Source: Bacteroidales bacterium (GTDB lineage Bacteria > Bacteroidota > Bacteroidia > Bacteroidales > GCA-2748055). Taken from it: 64,000 bases of DNA. Where the stretch lies: NCBI GenBank assembly GCA_029210725.1, contig JARGFM010000015.1:1-64000 (forward strand), given 5' to 3'. Shown here one piece after another: positions 16,865 to 25,437 of this stretch (the first letter of the stretch is position 1; each line of letters opens with the position of its first letter). The translations under genes were made by a program, and so were the position numbers. The notes under the pieces are model-generated. The model saw only the letters and a list, made by a program, of their open reading frames with translations. It was not told the origin of the DNA and ran no database searches.

Positions 16865-17464
16865 ATGAAACCTTTATGGGATAAAAGATACAGTGACCCG
16901 GAGTATGTTTACGGCAAAGAACCCAATGGTTTCTTTGCCGCTCAGCTGGAGCATTCCGATTTGGGTACTCTTCTTCTTCCGGGAGAGGGAGAGGGCAGAA
17001 ATGCTGTTTATGCGGCCCTTAAAGGGTGGAAGGTGGATGCCTTTGATCAAAGTCCGTCAGGATATGAAAAAGCAATCGGTCTGGCGTCGGAAAAGAAAGT
17101 CCGGATAAACTACCAGGTGAGTCTATTGGAGGACTTTACCTTTAAACCGGACTATTATGATTTGGCCGGACTGATCTTCTTCCATGTGGAAGGCCCCATG
17201 AGAGAATATCTGCATCAGAAAATATTTGAATCCCTGAAACCAGGAGGATCCCTGATACTGGAAGCCTTTCATAAAGAGCAGGCAAACAGGGACACCGGAG
17301 GTCCCAAATCCCTGGAAATGCTATTTGATAAGGAGACCCTTTTATCGGATTTTGCCGCATTTGAAACCAGGTTTCTTGAGAAGAAAGAGATCCTGCTGGA
17401 TGAAGGACCCTTCCACCAGGGAGAAGCCTCGGTCATCCGCTATATTGGGAAAAAACCTCATTAG
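16865..17464 (+). CDS. Class I SAM-dependent methyltransferase (TehB/TPMT-like)
   Basis: The 199-residue protein opens with WDKRYSDPEYVYGKEPN, the typical start of TehB/thiopurine-methyltransferase-like enzymes. The SAM motif follows as LLPGEGEGRNAVYAALKGWKVDAFDQS, read in segments, with acidic DQS at strand 2. The substrate is unknown; relatives methylate tellurite, thiols or small electrophiles. One base separates it from the flavin reductase gene, so the two are almost certainly co-transcribed, with rlmN following. Confidence 0.87.
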   Translation: MKPLWDKRYSDPEYVYGKEPNGFFAAQLEHSDLGTLLLPGEGEGRNAVYAALKGWKVDAFDQSPSGYEKAIGLASEKKVRINYQVSLLEDFTFKPDYYDLAGLIFFHVEGPMREYLHQKIFESLKPGGSLILEAFHKEQANRDTGGPKSLEMLFDKETLLSDFAAFETRFLEKKEILLDEGPFHQGEASVIRYIGKKPH

Positions 17465-17465
17465 T

Positions 17466-18131
17466 ATGTCAACCAGTTTTAATCATTCATTAAGCCAGGT
17501 AAATATCCTCTCCTCGGAAGAACTCTCTCCGGGCCTGTTCCTGATAAGCTTTAAACGTAGCTTCAACTTTAGAGCCGGACAGGTCATCGGAATTACCCTG
17601 CGCGAGGATGATGCCTGTCGTCTTTACAGCATCTGCAGCGGGGAAAAGGAAGAGGAGATCCGGATTCTGTACAAAGTGGTGGATGAGGGCTATCTGACTC
17701 CTCAACTTTCCGATCTGATGGCCGGGGATTCCATCTGGATCACTCCTCCGGGGGGAGAATTTACCGGAACACCGGAACCTGCTGTCTGGATTGCCTCTGG
17801 AACCGGAATCGCTCCCTTTTACGCCATGCTGCGATCCGCTCTGGGGCAAAACAAAATCCTGATCCATGGGAACCGTTACCTGGAGCAGTTCCATTTTTAC
17901 GGAGAATTCCGGGAGGTCCTGGGCGAAAATTGCATCAGGTGCTGCACGGCTGAAACGAACCGGGATGTTTACCACGGAAGGGTAACAGCCTATCTGGAAG
18001 AGCAAGCGGAACTGGATCCCGCCTTAAAGTATTACCTTTGTGGAAGTGCCGATATGGTGGTTGAGGTCAGGGACCTTCTGATCAGCAAAGGGGTTCCTTT
18101 TCGTCATATTATCTCTGAAATCTATTTCTGA
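17466..18131 (+). CDS. Ferredoxin/flavodoxin-NADP+ reductase-like flavoprotein
   Basis: The 221-residue protein starts at ATG 17466, one base after the methyltransferase stop; the frame is open further upstream only by overlap. It has the FAD-binding barrel with RLYSICSG (the RxYS motif), the GDSIWITPPGGEF loop, and a NAD(P)-binding half with ASGTGIAPFYAML and YLCGSADMV. Layout and length match the short Fpr group of ferredoxin-NADP reductases. The electron partner is not known. Confidence 0.88.
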   Translation: MSTSFNHSLSQVNILSSEELSPGLFLISFKRSFNFRAGQVIGITLREDDACRLYSICSGEKEEEIRILYKVVDEGYLTPQLSDLMAGDSIWITPPGGEFTGTPEPAVWIASGTGIAPFYAMLRSALGQNKILIHGNRYLEQFHFYGEFREVLGENCIRCCTAETNRDVYHGRVTAYLEEQAELDPALKYYLCGSADMVVEVRDLLISKGVPFRHIISEIYF

Positions 18132-18134
18132 TCC

Positions 18135-19157
18135 ATGCGCGAAGTACTGTTCGGTAAGACCCTGGAAGAGTTAAAAGAAGTAAGTCAAAACCTGGGACTC
18201 CCTTCTTTCACTGCTAAACAACTTGTCGAATGGCTCTATAAGAAAGATGTCTCTGCCTTTCGGGATATGACCAATCTATCCAAGAAGGCCCGGGTTCTGC
18301 TGGATGAAAAGTACCTTACGGGGCTTATGCCCCCCGTGGATGTACAGGAGTCGGCCGATGGCACCAGGAAATATCTATTTCCTGCCGTCGGGGGAAAGTT
18401 TATCGAAACAGCCTATATTCCCGAAATACGGCGAAAGACAGTATGTATATCATCGCAGGTGGGTTGCAAAATGGGCTGCCTGTTCTGTATGACCGGGAAA
18501 CAGGGTTTCCAGGGAAATCTGAGTTCAGGCGAGATTCTCAACCAGTACAGAAGTATTCCGGAATGGAGGGAGATCACCAACCTGGTATACATGGGAATGG
18601 GCGAACCCCTGGATAACCTGGAGGAGGTTCTGAAAAGCCTGGAGGTGCTCACTGCGGACTGGGGTTTTGCTCTGAGTCCACGAAGAATCACTGTATCCAC
18701 CATTGGGATCACCCCTGCCATGGTCGAATTCCTTAAGCGGAGCGAAACACATCTGGCGCTAAGCCTGCACACTCCCTTTGAAAATGAACGGCGGAAACTG
18801 ATGCCCGTTCAGCAGGTCTATCCCCTGAAAGAGGTTTTAAAGGAGATCAAATCCTGGGATTTTGGCCGGCAACGCAGGGTCTCCTTTGAATACATCCTGT
18901 TTAAAAATTTCAACGATTCAGCGGCGCATGTGAACGAACTCTCACGAATCCTTCATGGCATCCGGTGCCGGATCAACCTGATCCGCTTCCATCCCATCCC
19001 CGGCACCCCCCTTGAATCGCCAGACGAGCAAAGCATTCATGCATTTATGGAGAAACTGAAATCCAAAGGCATAAACACAACCATCAGGGCCAGCCGGGGG
19101 CAGGATATCTGGGCGGCCTGTGGTCTTCTTTCCACCAAAAAGCTGGCTGATAAATAG
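18135..19157 (+). CDS. rlmN: Dual-specificity rRNA/tRNA adenine-C2 methyltransferase RlmN
   Basis: RlmN is a radical SAM enzyme that methylates C2 of A2503 in 23S rRNA and A37 in some tRNAs. The 340-residue protein has the cluster motif CKMGCLFC (CxxxCxxC, about residue 106), MGMGEPLDN, ALSLHTPF and the C-terminal RASRGQDIWAACGLL, whose Cys is the methyl-carrying residue in the family. The start at 18135 lies 3 bp after the upstream flavin reductase, indicating an operon. Confidence 0.97.
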   Translation: MREVLFGKTLEELKEVSQNLGLPSFTAKQLVEWLYKKDVSAFRDMTNLSKKARVLLDEKYLTGLMPPVDVQESADGTRKYLFPAVGGKFIETAYIPEIRRKTVCISSQVGCKMGCLFCMTGKQGFQGNLSSGEILNQYRSIPEWREITNLVYMGMGEPLDNLEEVLKSLEVLTADWGFALSPRRITVSTIGITPAMVEFLKRSETHLALSLHTPFENERRKLMPVQQVYPLKEVLKEIKSWDFGRQRRVSFEYILFKNFNDSAAHVNELSRILHGIRCRINLIRFHPIPGTPLESPDEQSIHAFMEKLKSKGINTTIRASRGQDIWAACGLLSTKKLADK

Positions 19158-19184
19158 CAACTGAATCCATCAATCCTTAAAAGG

Positions 19185-19868
19185 ATGACCTGGATAAATG
19201 ATCTGGTGTTGCTGTTCTTTCCATCAAACTGCCTGGTTTGCGGGAAACGGCTTCACGGCCCGGGAGAAATACTGTGCTTTACCTGCGAAACTGAATTGCC
19301 AAGAACCGGATTTGAGAAAGATCAGAAGAATCCGGTCTCTCAGATTTTCTGGGGAAGGGTCCCGGTGATCTACGGAACCTCCCTGCTCCGATTTGAAAAA
19401 GGATCCTCCTGCCAGTCTCTGCTTCACGATCTTAAATACCGGGGAAACCGGAAGGCGGGACTCTACCTGGGGCGACTGCTTGGACAGGCTCTTTTGTGTT
19501 CCTCCTACTCGAATAGTGACCTGATCATTCCTGTACCCCTACATCCCAGAAAATTCAGGGAGCGCGGATATAACCAAAGCGAAATCATTGCCCGGGGGCT
19601 TACTGAAATAACCGGGATACCCCTGGCTGCAGGAATAATCAAACGTAAAGACTACAGCTCCTCGCAGACTGTCATGAACCGGCAGGAGCGCTTTGAGAAT
19701 ATATCTGAAGCCTTCATGCTTTGCGACCCTTCTCCTGATCTAAATGATAAAAAGATATTGATGATTGATGATGTGGTTACCACCGGGGCAACCCTGGAAG
19801 CATGTTGCCAGGTATTGAGCAGACATTTCAAATGCCGGATCTGCATTGCCACCGTATTTTGTGCATAG
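19185..19868 (+). CDS. ComF family phosphoribosyltransferase-like protein
   Basis: The 227-residue protein begins with a Cys4 zinc-finger-like segment (CLVCGKRL...CFTCE, about residues 13-35). A phosphoribosyltransferase fold follows with VPLHPRKFRERGYNQSE, split by family motif, and the PRPP loop MIDDVVTTGATLE. ComF homologues take part in natural DNA uptake and in replication-restart contexts; whether this one does is not shown. It follows rlmN by 27 bp. Confidence 0.92.
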   Translation: MTWINDLVLLFFPSNCLVCGKRLHGPGEILCFTCETELPRTGFEKDQKNPVSQIFWGRVPVIYGTSLLRFEKGSSCQSLLHDLKYRGNRKAGLYLGRLLGQALLCSSYSNSDLIIPVPLHPRKFRERGYNQSEIIARGLTEITGIPLAAGIIKRKDYSSSQTVMNRQERFENISEAFMLCDPSPDLNDKKILMIDDVVTTGATLEACCQVLSRHFKCRICIATVFCA

Positions 19869-19869
19869 C

Positions 19870-20475
19870 TTACTGTGGAGCAAAGCTATAAGCCAGGGAG
19901 AGGGATATGGAATTATGATAATACCCCCTGTATTGCGGATGGTTCCATTCTTCGGGATCGCGAAACGGAATAGCAGAATTCGTGTATCGGAGACCGGTCA
20001 TGATCCTGTCATGGAGCCGGTATCCAATGCCCGCAAAAACACTCAAACCAAATCTTCGGTTTTCGGGATATATGGAGGGATCTATGATTCCATTCTCATC
20101 CCAAAACCTCGCGCCTGCCAGGATCTCAGGCGCAAATCCTGTCTCCACCTTGATCTTTTCATCATAGAAATAGTGAACCGATAGCGGCAGTTCCACCAAA
20201 TGATAAGTGCTCCGGATAAGAGTCAGATCGTTATCGGACGGACCCTTATAAACACCCCGGGTACCATACTTGATTTCGGCCTGCCAGTAAATTTCATATT
20301 CAATAAGGCGATTCATAAACAATCCGGCACATATTCCCAGTTTATTGAATCCCTTATAAAAGTCTCCATGCACCTGGGAAGCGGTCAGACCTCCAAAAAC
20401 ACCCAAATTCAACTTCTGAGCCCTTGCTGAATCAGGAAGGAGAAAAATGACACAGAACAACAGGATCTTTCCCAT
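19870..20475 (-). CDS. PorT-like outer membrane beta-barrel protein
   Basis: The 201-residue form starts at ATG 20475 with a signal peptide (MGKILLFCVIFLLPDSARAQ). The mature part has alternating strands such as LNLGVFGGLTASQVHGD, YHLVELPLSVHYFYD and FGLSVFAGIGYRL, and ends in SISLSLAYSFAPQ, a typical small eight-stranded outer-membrane barrel (outer membrane protein beta-barrel/PorT family). It converges on comF with one base between the stops. No specific role can be assigned. Confidence 0.82.
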   Translation of the reverse strand: MGKILLFCVIFLLPDSARAQKLNLGVFGGLTASQVHGDFYKGFNKLGICAGLFMNRLIEYEIYWQAEIKYGTRGVYKGPSDNDLTLIRSTYHLVELPLSVHYFYDEKIKVETGFAPEILAGARFWDENGIIDPSIYPENRRFGLSVFAGIGYRLHDRIMTGLRYTNSAIPFRDPEEWNHPQYRGYYHNSISLSLAYSFAPQ

Positions 20476-20491
20476 ATGCCGGCTGCCGGTT

Positions 20492-21178
20492 CTAGCCATT
20501 CTTAAGCTCTTTTATCAGCAACTGCACTCCTTCTCCAGCGCCCTTGGGGATAACCCTGATTCTGGGATGACTCAAAATGTCAACTTCATTGGGATCAATT
20601 ACATATACCGGGACCTCCCCTCGAATATAGTGGATCAATCCCGCTGCCGGGTAAACATTCATGGAAGTCCCAACAATCACAAAAATATCTGCCGACGAAA
20701 CGATTTTCACCGCCTCTTCAAAAGCAGGTACCGCCTCTCCGAACCACACTACATGAGGGCGCAATTGTGATCCCTTTTCACACAGATCTCCCTCTTCCAG
20801 TTTCCAGCCCTCAATATCATAAATCAGTGTTGGGTCCACCGTGCTGCGAGACTTACGCAGTTCTCCGTGAAGATGCAGGATGGATCTGGATCCGGCTCTT
20901 TCATGCAGGTCATCTACATTTTGTGTTATAATGGAAACCTCATAATGCTGTTCCAGCTCCACCAGGCCGAAGTGTCCCCGGTTAGGTAGTGTTTCAAGCA
21001 GCTGTTTTCTCCGCTCGTTATAGAATCGTAAAACCATCGATCGGTCACGTTGCCATCCACCCGGACTGGCCACATCGTATACATTGTGTTCCTCCCACAA
21101 GCCCCCCATTTCCCGAAAGGTTCTCAGTCCGCTCTCTGCGCTTATACCGGCACCGCTCAGTACCACCAGTTTCTTCAT
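20492..21178 (-). CDS. cobB: NAD-dependent protein deacylase, sirtuin class III (CobB-like)
   Basis: The 228-residue sirtuin starts at ATG 21178 (MKKLVVLSGAGISAESGL). It has the NAD-binding GAGISAESGLRTFRE, the TQNVDDLHERAG motif and catalytic HLHGEL. FYNERRKQL contains the Y-x2-R pair that in class III enzymes recognises succinyl or malonyl lysine. The two CxxC zinc pairs of typical sirtuins are missing, as in several Bacteroidota homologues. Deacetylase versus desuccinylase activity cannot be decided here. Confidence 0.92.
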   Translation of the reverse strand: MKKLVVLSGAGISAESGLRTFREMGGLWEEHNVYDVASPGGWQRDRSMVLRFYNERRKQLLETLPNRGHFGLVELEQHYEVSIITQNVDDLHERAGSRSILHLHGELRKSRSTVDPTLIYDIEGWKLEEGDLCEKGSQLRPHVVWFGEAVPAFEEAVKIVSSADIFVIVGTSMNVYPAAGLIHYIRGEVPVYVIDPNEVDILSHPRIRVIPKGAGEGVQLLIKELKNG

Positions 21179-21403
21179 AAATATGCCAATTAAGTCTGCT
21201 CTTCGGCTTCCAGCCGGCATTTATCACTCTTCCTGGCCAGGGTTTTTAACGGACCTGCTTCATTTGCAGAAAACCAGATATTGAACCCGTCCCTGCGTGC
21301 AATTCATCGTTGTTCCAAATTTCATGTTCCGGCAAAAAAATGACGTCTTTTACGTAAATATAAGATTTTGGCTGAACAATTAGTTTCCTTACTTTTAAGC
21401 AGC

Positions 21404-23359
21404 ATGATCGACCAGCAAACCATAAATCAAATTTTCGATATTGCCGATATTGTTGAGGTTATCTCCGATTTCGTGACTCTTAAGAAAAGCGGAGCCAACT
21501 ACAAGGGACTCAGCCCCTTTTCCAATGAAAAAACCCCCTCATTTATGGTTTCACCGGCCAAAGGGATCTTTAAAGATTTCAGTTCGGGAAAAGGAGGCAA
21601 TGTGGTTGGTTTTCTGATGGAACATGAGAAACTCACCTATCCGGAAGCACTCAGGTACCTGGCCAAAAGATACAACATTACCATTGAGGAGAAGGAGCTT
21701 AGCGCCGAGGAGATCCAGCAAAAAAATGAGAGAGAGAGTCTGATGACGGTCACCGCCTTTGCCACTTCTTACTTTTCTTCTCAACTGGATAGCGAAGAAG
21801 GGAGAGCGGTCGGTCTGGCTTATTTCAGGAAACGGGGTTTTCGTGATGATGTTTTGAAGAAATTTGAGCTTGGTTACAGTCCCGAAAAACGTACTGCTTT
21901 CAGTGATGAAGCCAGTAAAAAGGGTTACAAGAAAAGCTACCTGGTGAAAACCGGACTCTCCATCGAAAGAGAGGACTATCTGTTTGACCGTTTTGCCGGA
22001 AGGGTTCTTTTTCCCATCCATTCTCTTTCCGGAAATGTCATAGGTTTTGGGGGCAGGACACTGAAATCAGATAAAAGTATTGCCAAATACCTGAACTCGC
22101 CCGAGTCTGATATTTATCATAAAAGCAGGGTTCTGTACGGGCTGTTTCAAGCAAAAAAAACAATTGTTTCAGGTGAAAAATGTTTTCTGGTAGAAGGCTA
22201 TACCGATGTGATCTCCCTGCATCAGGCCGGAATAGAAAACGCAGTAGCTTCCTCCGGAACCGCATTAACCGTGGATCAGATCCGCCTTATAAAGCGTTTT
22301 ACCCAGAATATAACCATTCTCTACGATGGGGACGAAGCGGGTATCAAGGCCTCTTTCCGGGGTATTGACATGATTCTGGAAGAGGGAATGAATGTGAAGG
22401 TGGTGCTGCTGCCCCACGGGGAGGATCCCGACTCTTTTGCACAATCGCACAGCTCTTCCGAATTCCTTGAGTATATCCGGTCTCATGAAAAGGATTTTAT
22501 CTCCTTCAAAGCCGAAATCCTGCTGGCCGACGCTCAGCATGATCCGATCAAACGGGCACAGTTGATCACCGATATCGTCCGATCCGTCTCGGTGATTCCC
22601 GATGGTATCATGCGAAGTGTATTTCTGAAGGAAAGCAGCCTGTTGCTAGGTCTGGAAGAGCAGGTCCTCTACAATGAAGTCAATAAGATCAGGCGCCGAA
22701 AACAGGAAGAACAATGGCGCAGGGAACAAGCAGGTCTCCGCCAGTACGGGGATCCTTCCGTCACCACCCTGCCCAGACAGCCCGTGGTTCCGGGCTTTGT
22801 AGAGAACGTCTATTCCGAAGTAGAAGAGAGAGAGATCATCTACTTTTTACTGAAATTTGGGAATCATAAACTTCATATAAGTGGAGAGGAAAATGCCGAG
22901 ATTAGTGTGGCTCTCTACATTATCCGTGAGATCCAGAATGATGAACTTGAGTTTACCAACCTGGTATACAAACAGATCTTTGAAGATGTAAAAGATTTGA
23001 TTGAACACGGAGATGAAGTGGCAGAGCGCTATTTTGTATACCATGATCACCCCGAAGTACGGAAACTGGCAGTGGATATTTTTACTTCGCGCTATGAATT
23101 AAGCAAGGTGTGGAAACGCAAGGAGGCCTATGTTGAATTGCCCGGGGAAAACCTGGGTTTCGAAGTTCCGAAGACGATGCTATCTTATAAAATGATGGTC
23201 ATTGAGAAAGCACTCTCCCAATTGCGAAAGGAACTGGAGGAAAGTGAAAAAAAACAGGATCTGCAAACCCTGAACGAAATCATCGTTAGGATTCAAAGCC
23301 TTGAAAAGGTAAAACGGGAGCTTTCCATTGGCTTGGGGGGACGAACGATAATCCGCTGA
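21404..23359 (+). CDS. dnaG: DNA primase DnaG with a zinc-less N-terminal domain
   Basis: DnaG makes RNA primers for replication. The 651-residue protein starts at ATG 21404; a TTG at 21368 in frame is unlikely. The CHC2 domain (1-100) keeps the fold (YKGLSPFSNEKTPSF, GKGGNVVGFLMEHE), but the four zinc ligands are S37, S40, D58 and S61 with the exact CHC2 spacing x2/x17/x2. The TOPRIM core is complete: LVEGYTDVISLHQAG and ILYDGDEAGIKAS. A C-terminal helicase-interacting region follows. Loss of the zinc site is known in parts of Bacteroidota as far as I recall, so it is probably a lineage trait rather than damage. Confidence 0.97.
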   Translation: MIDQQTINQIFDIADIVEVISDFVTLKKSGANYKGLSPFSNEKTPSFMVSPAKGIFKDFSSGKGGNVVGFLMEHEKLTYPEALRYLAKRYNITIEEKELSAEEIQQKNERESLMTVTAFATSYFSSQLDSEEGRAVGLAYFRKRGFRDDVLKKFELGYSPEKRTAFSDEASKKGYKKSYLVKTGLSIEREDYLFDRFAGRVLFPIHSLSGNVIGFGGRTLKSDKSIAKYLNSPESDIYHKSRVLYGLFQAKKTIVSGEKCFLVEGYTDVISLHQAGIENAVASSGTALTVDQIRLIKRFTQNITILYDGDEAGIKASFRGIDMILEEGMNVKVVLLPHGEDPDSFAQSHSSSEFLEYIRSHEKDFISFKAEILLADAQHDPIKRAQLITDIVRSVSVIPDGIMRSVFLKESSLLLGLEEQVLYNEVNKIRRRKQEEQWRREQAGLRQYGDPSVTTLPRQPVVPGFVENVYSEVEEREIIYFLLKFGNHKLHISGEENAEISVALYIIREIQNDELEFTNLVYKQIFEDVKDLIEHGDEVAERYFVYHDHPEVRKLAVDIFTSRYELSKVWKRKEAYVELPGENLGFEVPKTMLSYKMMVIEKALSQLRKELEESEKKQDLQTLNEIIVRIQSLEKVKRELSIGLGGRTIIR

Positions 23360-23379
23360 ACTGATTTTCCTCCCGGGGT

Positions 23380-23772
23380 TTAATCCTCCTCCTTCAGTTT
23401 TTCCGCCAGGCTGTTCATCCCGCGCAGCACCCCCTTCTCAATACTCCTGAAATCCGATATTTCTCTATGCTGGTATTGTATGACCATATGAAGAGTTCTG
23501 CTCTTCTGCCTTAACAAATCATATAAGTCTTTTTTATTTAAGCGGTAAGCCTCTCTGATCCTTCTCTTCAGGAGATTCCGGTCCACGGCCCGTTTAAAAA
23601 GCCTCTTGGGCACCGAAACCGCCATAGCAACAGGATTGGTGCCCAACTCCTCCAATCTGAAGATGATCTTCAAGGGAGGAGCATAGACCGCACGGCCCGT
23701 CTCAAACAGGGAGGAGATGGCTTTCCGGCCGGAAAGCCTTTCGCTTTTAGAAAGTGAAAACTCTTTTACGAT
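23380..23772 (-). CDS. rnpA: Ribonuclease P protein component, apparently with a non-standard start codon
   Basis: RnpA is the protein cofactor of RNase P. The core motif RAVDRNLLKRRIREAYR is clear. A TTG at 23673 would give only 97 residues, yet the frame upstream of it reads on as rnpA-like sequence (FSLSKSERLSGRKAISSLF), the conserved N-terminal part. Between the in-frame stop TAA (23779-23781) and that segment the codons are CGG GAA ATC GTA AAA GAG, with no ATG, GTG or TTG. I set the start at ATC 23772, giving 130 residues, the usual length. This ATC overlaps the hemD stop (ATCGTAA), so re-initiation after hemD is a likely mechanism. A sequencing error cannot be excluded. Confidence 0.85.
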   Translation of the reverse strand: MVKEFSLSKSERLSGRKAISSLFETGRAVYAPPLKIIFRLEELGTNPVAMAVSVPKRLFKRAVDRNLLKRRIREAYRLNKKDLYDLLRQKSRTLHMVIQYQHREISDFRSIEKGVLRGMNSLAEKLKEED

Positions 23773-24527
23773 TTCCCGTTACTCTTATTGTAATCTTTTA
23801 TAAATTTTTCCAGCGCCATGGTCATAGAAGGGGCCTGAGGCTGAGGAGCCGTAATGTCCAGGCGTAAACCGGCCTCTTGAGCAGCTGCTGCCGTCTTGGC
23901 GCCAAAGGAAGCGATTTTTGTATTGTTCTGTTTAAAATCAGGAAAATTCTGGAACAATGATTTAATCCCCGATGGACTGTAAAATACCAGGATATCATAA
24001 TTCACATCAGCCAGGTCAGAAAGATCGCTACATTCAGTCCTGTAGAGTATCGCTTTGGAAAAATTGAAATTGCCTTTTTTCAGCAACTCTGGAATTTCCT
24101 CCTTATGTGCCGCAGACAGAGGCAGTAAGAATTTTTCTTCCTTATGCTTATTCATGATCTCCACCAGATGGGGAATTTTACCATTCCCGTAAAAAATCTT
24201 CCTTTTCCGGTATACGATATACTTTTGAAGATAGTAAGCCGTAGCTTCAGAAACGCAGAAATATTTCATCGTATCCGGAATGCTGGTCCGGGTCTCCTCA
24301 GCCATCCTGAAATAATGGTCAATGGATGTTTTACTTGTAAAAATAACGGCTGTGTGAGAACCAAGGTCCACTTTTTCCTGACGAAAATCTCTGGCTGTAA
24401 CCCCTTCAACATGAATGAAGGGCCTGAAGTCAATTTTCAGGTTATGCTTACTTGCTAAATCAAAGTAGGGGGATTTGTTATTCTCAGGCTCTGGCTGAGA
24501 AACAAGGATTTTCCTTATTCTTCCCAT
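23766..24527 (-). CDS. hemD: Uroporphyrinogen-III synthase
   Basis: HemD closes the linear tetrapyrrole to uroporphyrinogen III in heme and cobalamin biosynthesis. The 253-residue protein starts at ATG 24527 (MGRIRKILVSQPEPEN). Family features are the N-terminal ILVSQPEP strand, AVIFTSKTSIDHYF, DILVFYSPSGIKSLFQNF and ASFGAKTAAAAQEAGL. The family is poorly conserved, but its position between DUF4271 and rnpA is a standard Bacteroidota arrangement. Its stop overlaps the rnpA start region by 7 bp. Confidence 0.92.
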   Translation of the reverse strand: MGRIRKILVSQPEPENNKSPYFDLASKHNLKIDFRPFIHVEGVTARDFRQEKVDLGSHTAVIFTSKTSIDHYFRMAEETRTSIPDTMKYFCVSEATAYYLQKYIVYRKRKIFYGNGKIPHLVEIMNKHKEEKFLLPLSAAHKEEIPELLKKGNFNFSKAILYRTECSDLSDLADVNYDILVFYSPSGIKSLFQNFPDFKQNNTKIASFGAKTAAAAQEAGLRLDITAPQPQAPSMTMALEKFIKDYNKSNGKS

Positions 24528-24550
24528 AGTATTCCGTTTAAATTTCTCTC

Positions 24551-25306
24551 TTAAAGGACACCTTCTAACCACCTGTATAATAATACAAGAGGCACTATTT
24601 CAAGGGCACAAAGGTACAAAAACATATAGAAAACCAAAACTTCTTTTCGATAAGAAAATACGATCCCCCTTATGATTCTCATGACCACGACCCCGGAGAG
24701 GACTAAGATACTTGACCAAAAAAACACCTCCTTCACAGCGCCCTGGGTGTAAACCAGCAGGAACATAAGGGGCAAAATTACGATTCCCAGGAGTTTGTTA
24801 AAAATGAAAATGTTATACAGATATTCCCGGACAATCCCTGGTTTATTAAACAGGAAAGCGGCCGTATTAAACAACACCAGCTTGCCTAAAAACAGGCTCG
24901 CCAGCAAAGCCAGATTAAACAGGTACAGTAAAGCTCCCTGCAATTCATAGGGATGACGACCCACCCTGTTCTCGATAAGGAAGAGCAGAAAAGCCAGGCT
25001 AAGAAAATAATAAATGTATAAGATTATGTCTAACTGCCTCTGCAACTGGCTATTGTCATGATATATTCTGTTGGCAACCTGAAAATTTGTAGAAGCCTGG
25101 AGCGTTTGTATCAGCATGTTGCCATAATAGAGTCTGATCCATGCAAAAAAGCCGATCATTAAAAACAGATAGATAAAGAACCAGGTGGGTTGGTGAAACG
25201 GTATTCTAGCCATGATCTCTATCCCCCCTCCAGGGGGAACAACAGATGAAATTTCAACAGCAGAGCCCGTAAAAATGGCTTGTACGATGGTATCCTGGCC
25301 CGGCAT
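24551..25306 (-). CDS. DUF4271 family integral membrane protein
   Basis: The 251-residue protein has about six to seven hydrophobic segments (for example FFIYLFLMIGFFAWIRLYY and ILYIYYFLSLAFLLFLIENR, each quoted in part) and no catalytic motif I can recognise. It matches the Bacteroidota-specific DUF4271 proteins that lie upstream of hemD, here 23 bp away, and is likely the first gene of the DUF4271-hemD-rnpA unit. Function unknown. Confidence 0.85.
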   Translation of the reverse strand: MPGQDTIVQAIFTGSAVEISSVVPPGGGIEIMARIPFHQPTWFFIYLFLMIGFFAWIRLYYGNMLIQTLQASTNFQVANRIYHDNSQLQRQLDIILYIYYFLSLAFLLFLIENRVGRHPYELQGALLYLFNLALLASLFLGKLVLFNTAAFLFNKPGIVREYLYNIFIFNKLLGIVILPLMFLLVYTQGAVKEVFFWSSILVLSGVVVMRIIRGIVFSYRKEVLVFYMFLYLCALEIVPLVLLYRWLEGVL

Positions 25307-25437
25307 TTGTATAAAATTTGATCACAAAGATACATATCACAATTATTAAAAAAAGTTAATATGTGCGGAAGAATTAAATTCTTTATGGTTCCTTTATACC
25401 CTCTTGAACCAAGTGATAACATGACTTGTAATAAAAT

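Noticed and set aside
23380-23673. rnpA starting at TTG 23673
   Set aside because: This would remove about 33 residues that are clearly rnpA-like and give a shorter protein than the family.
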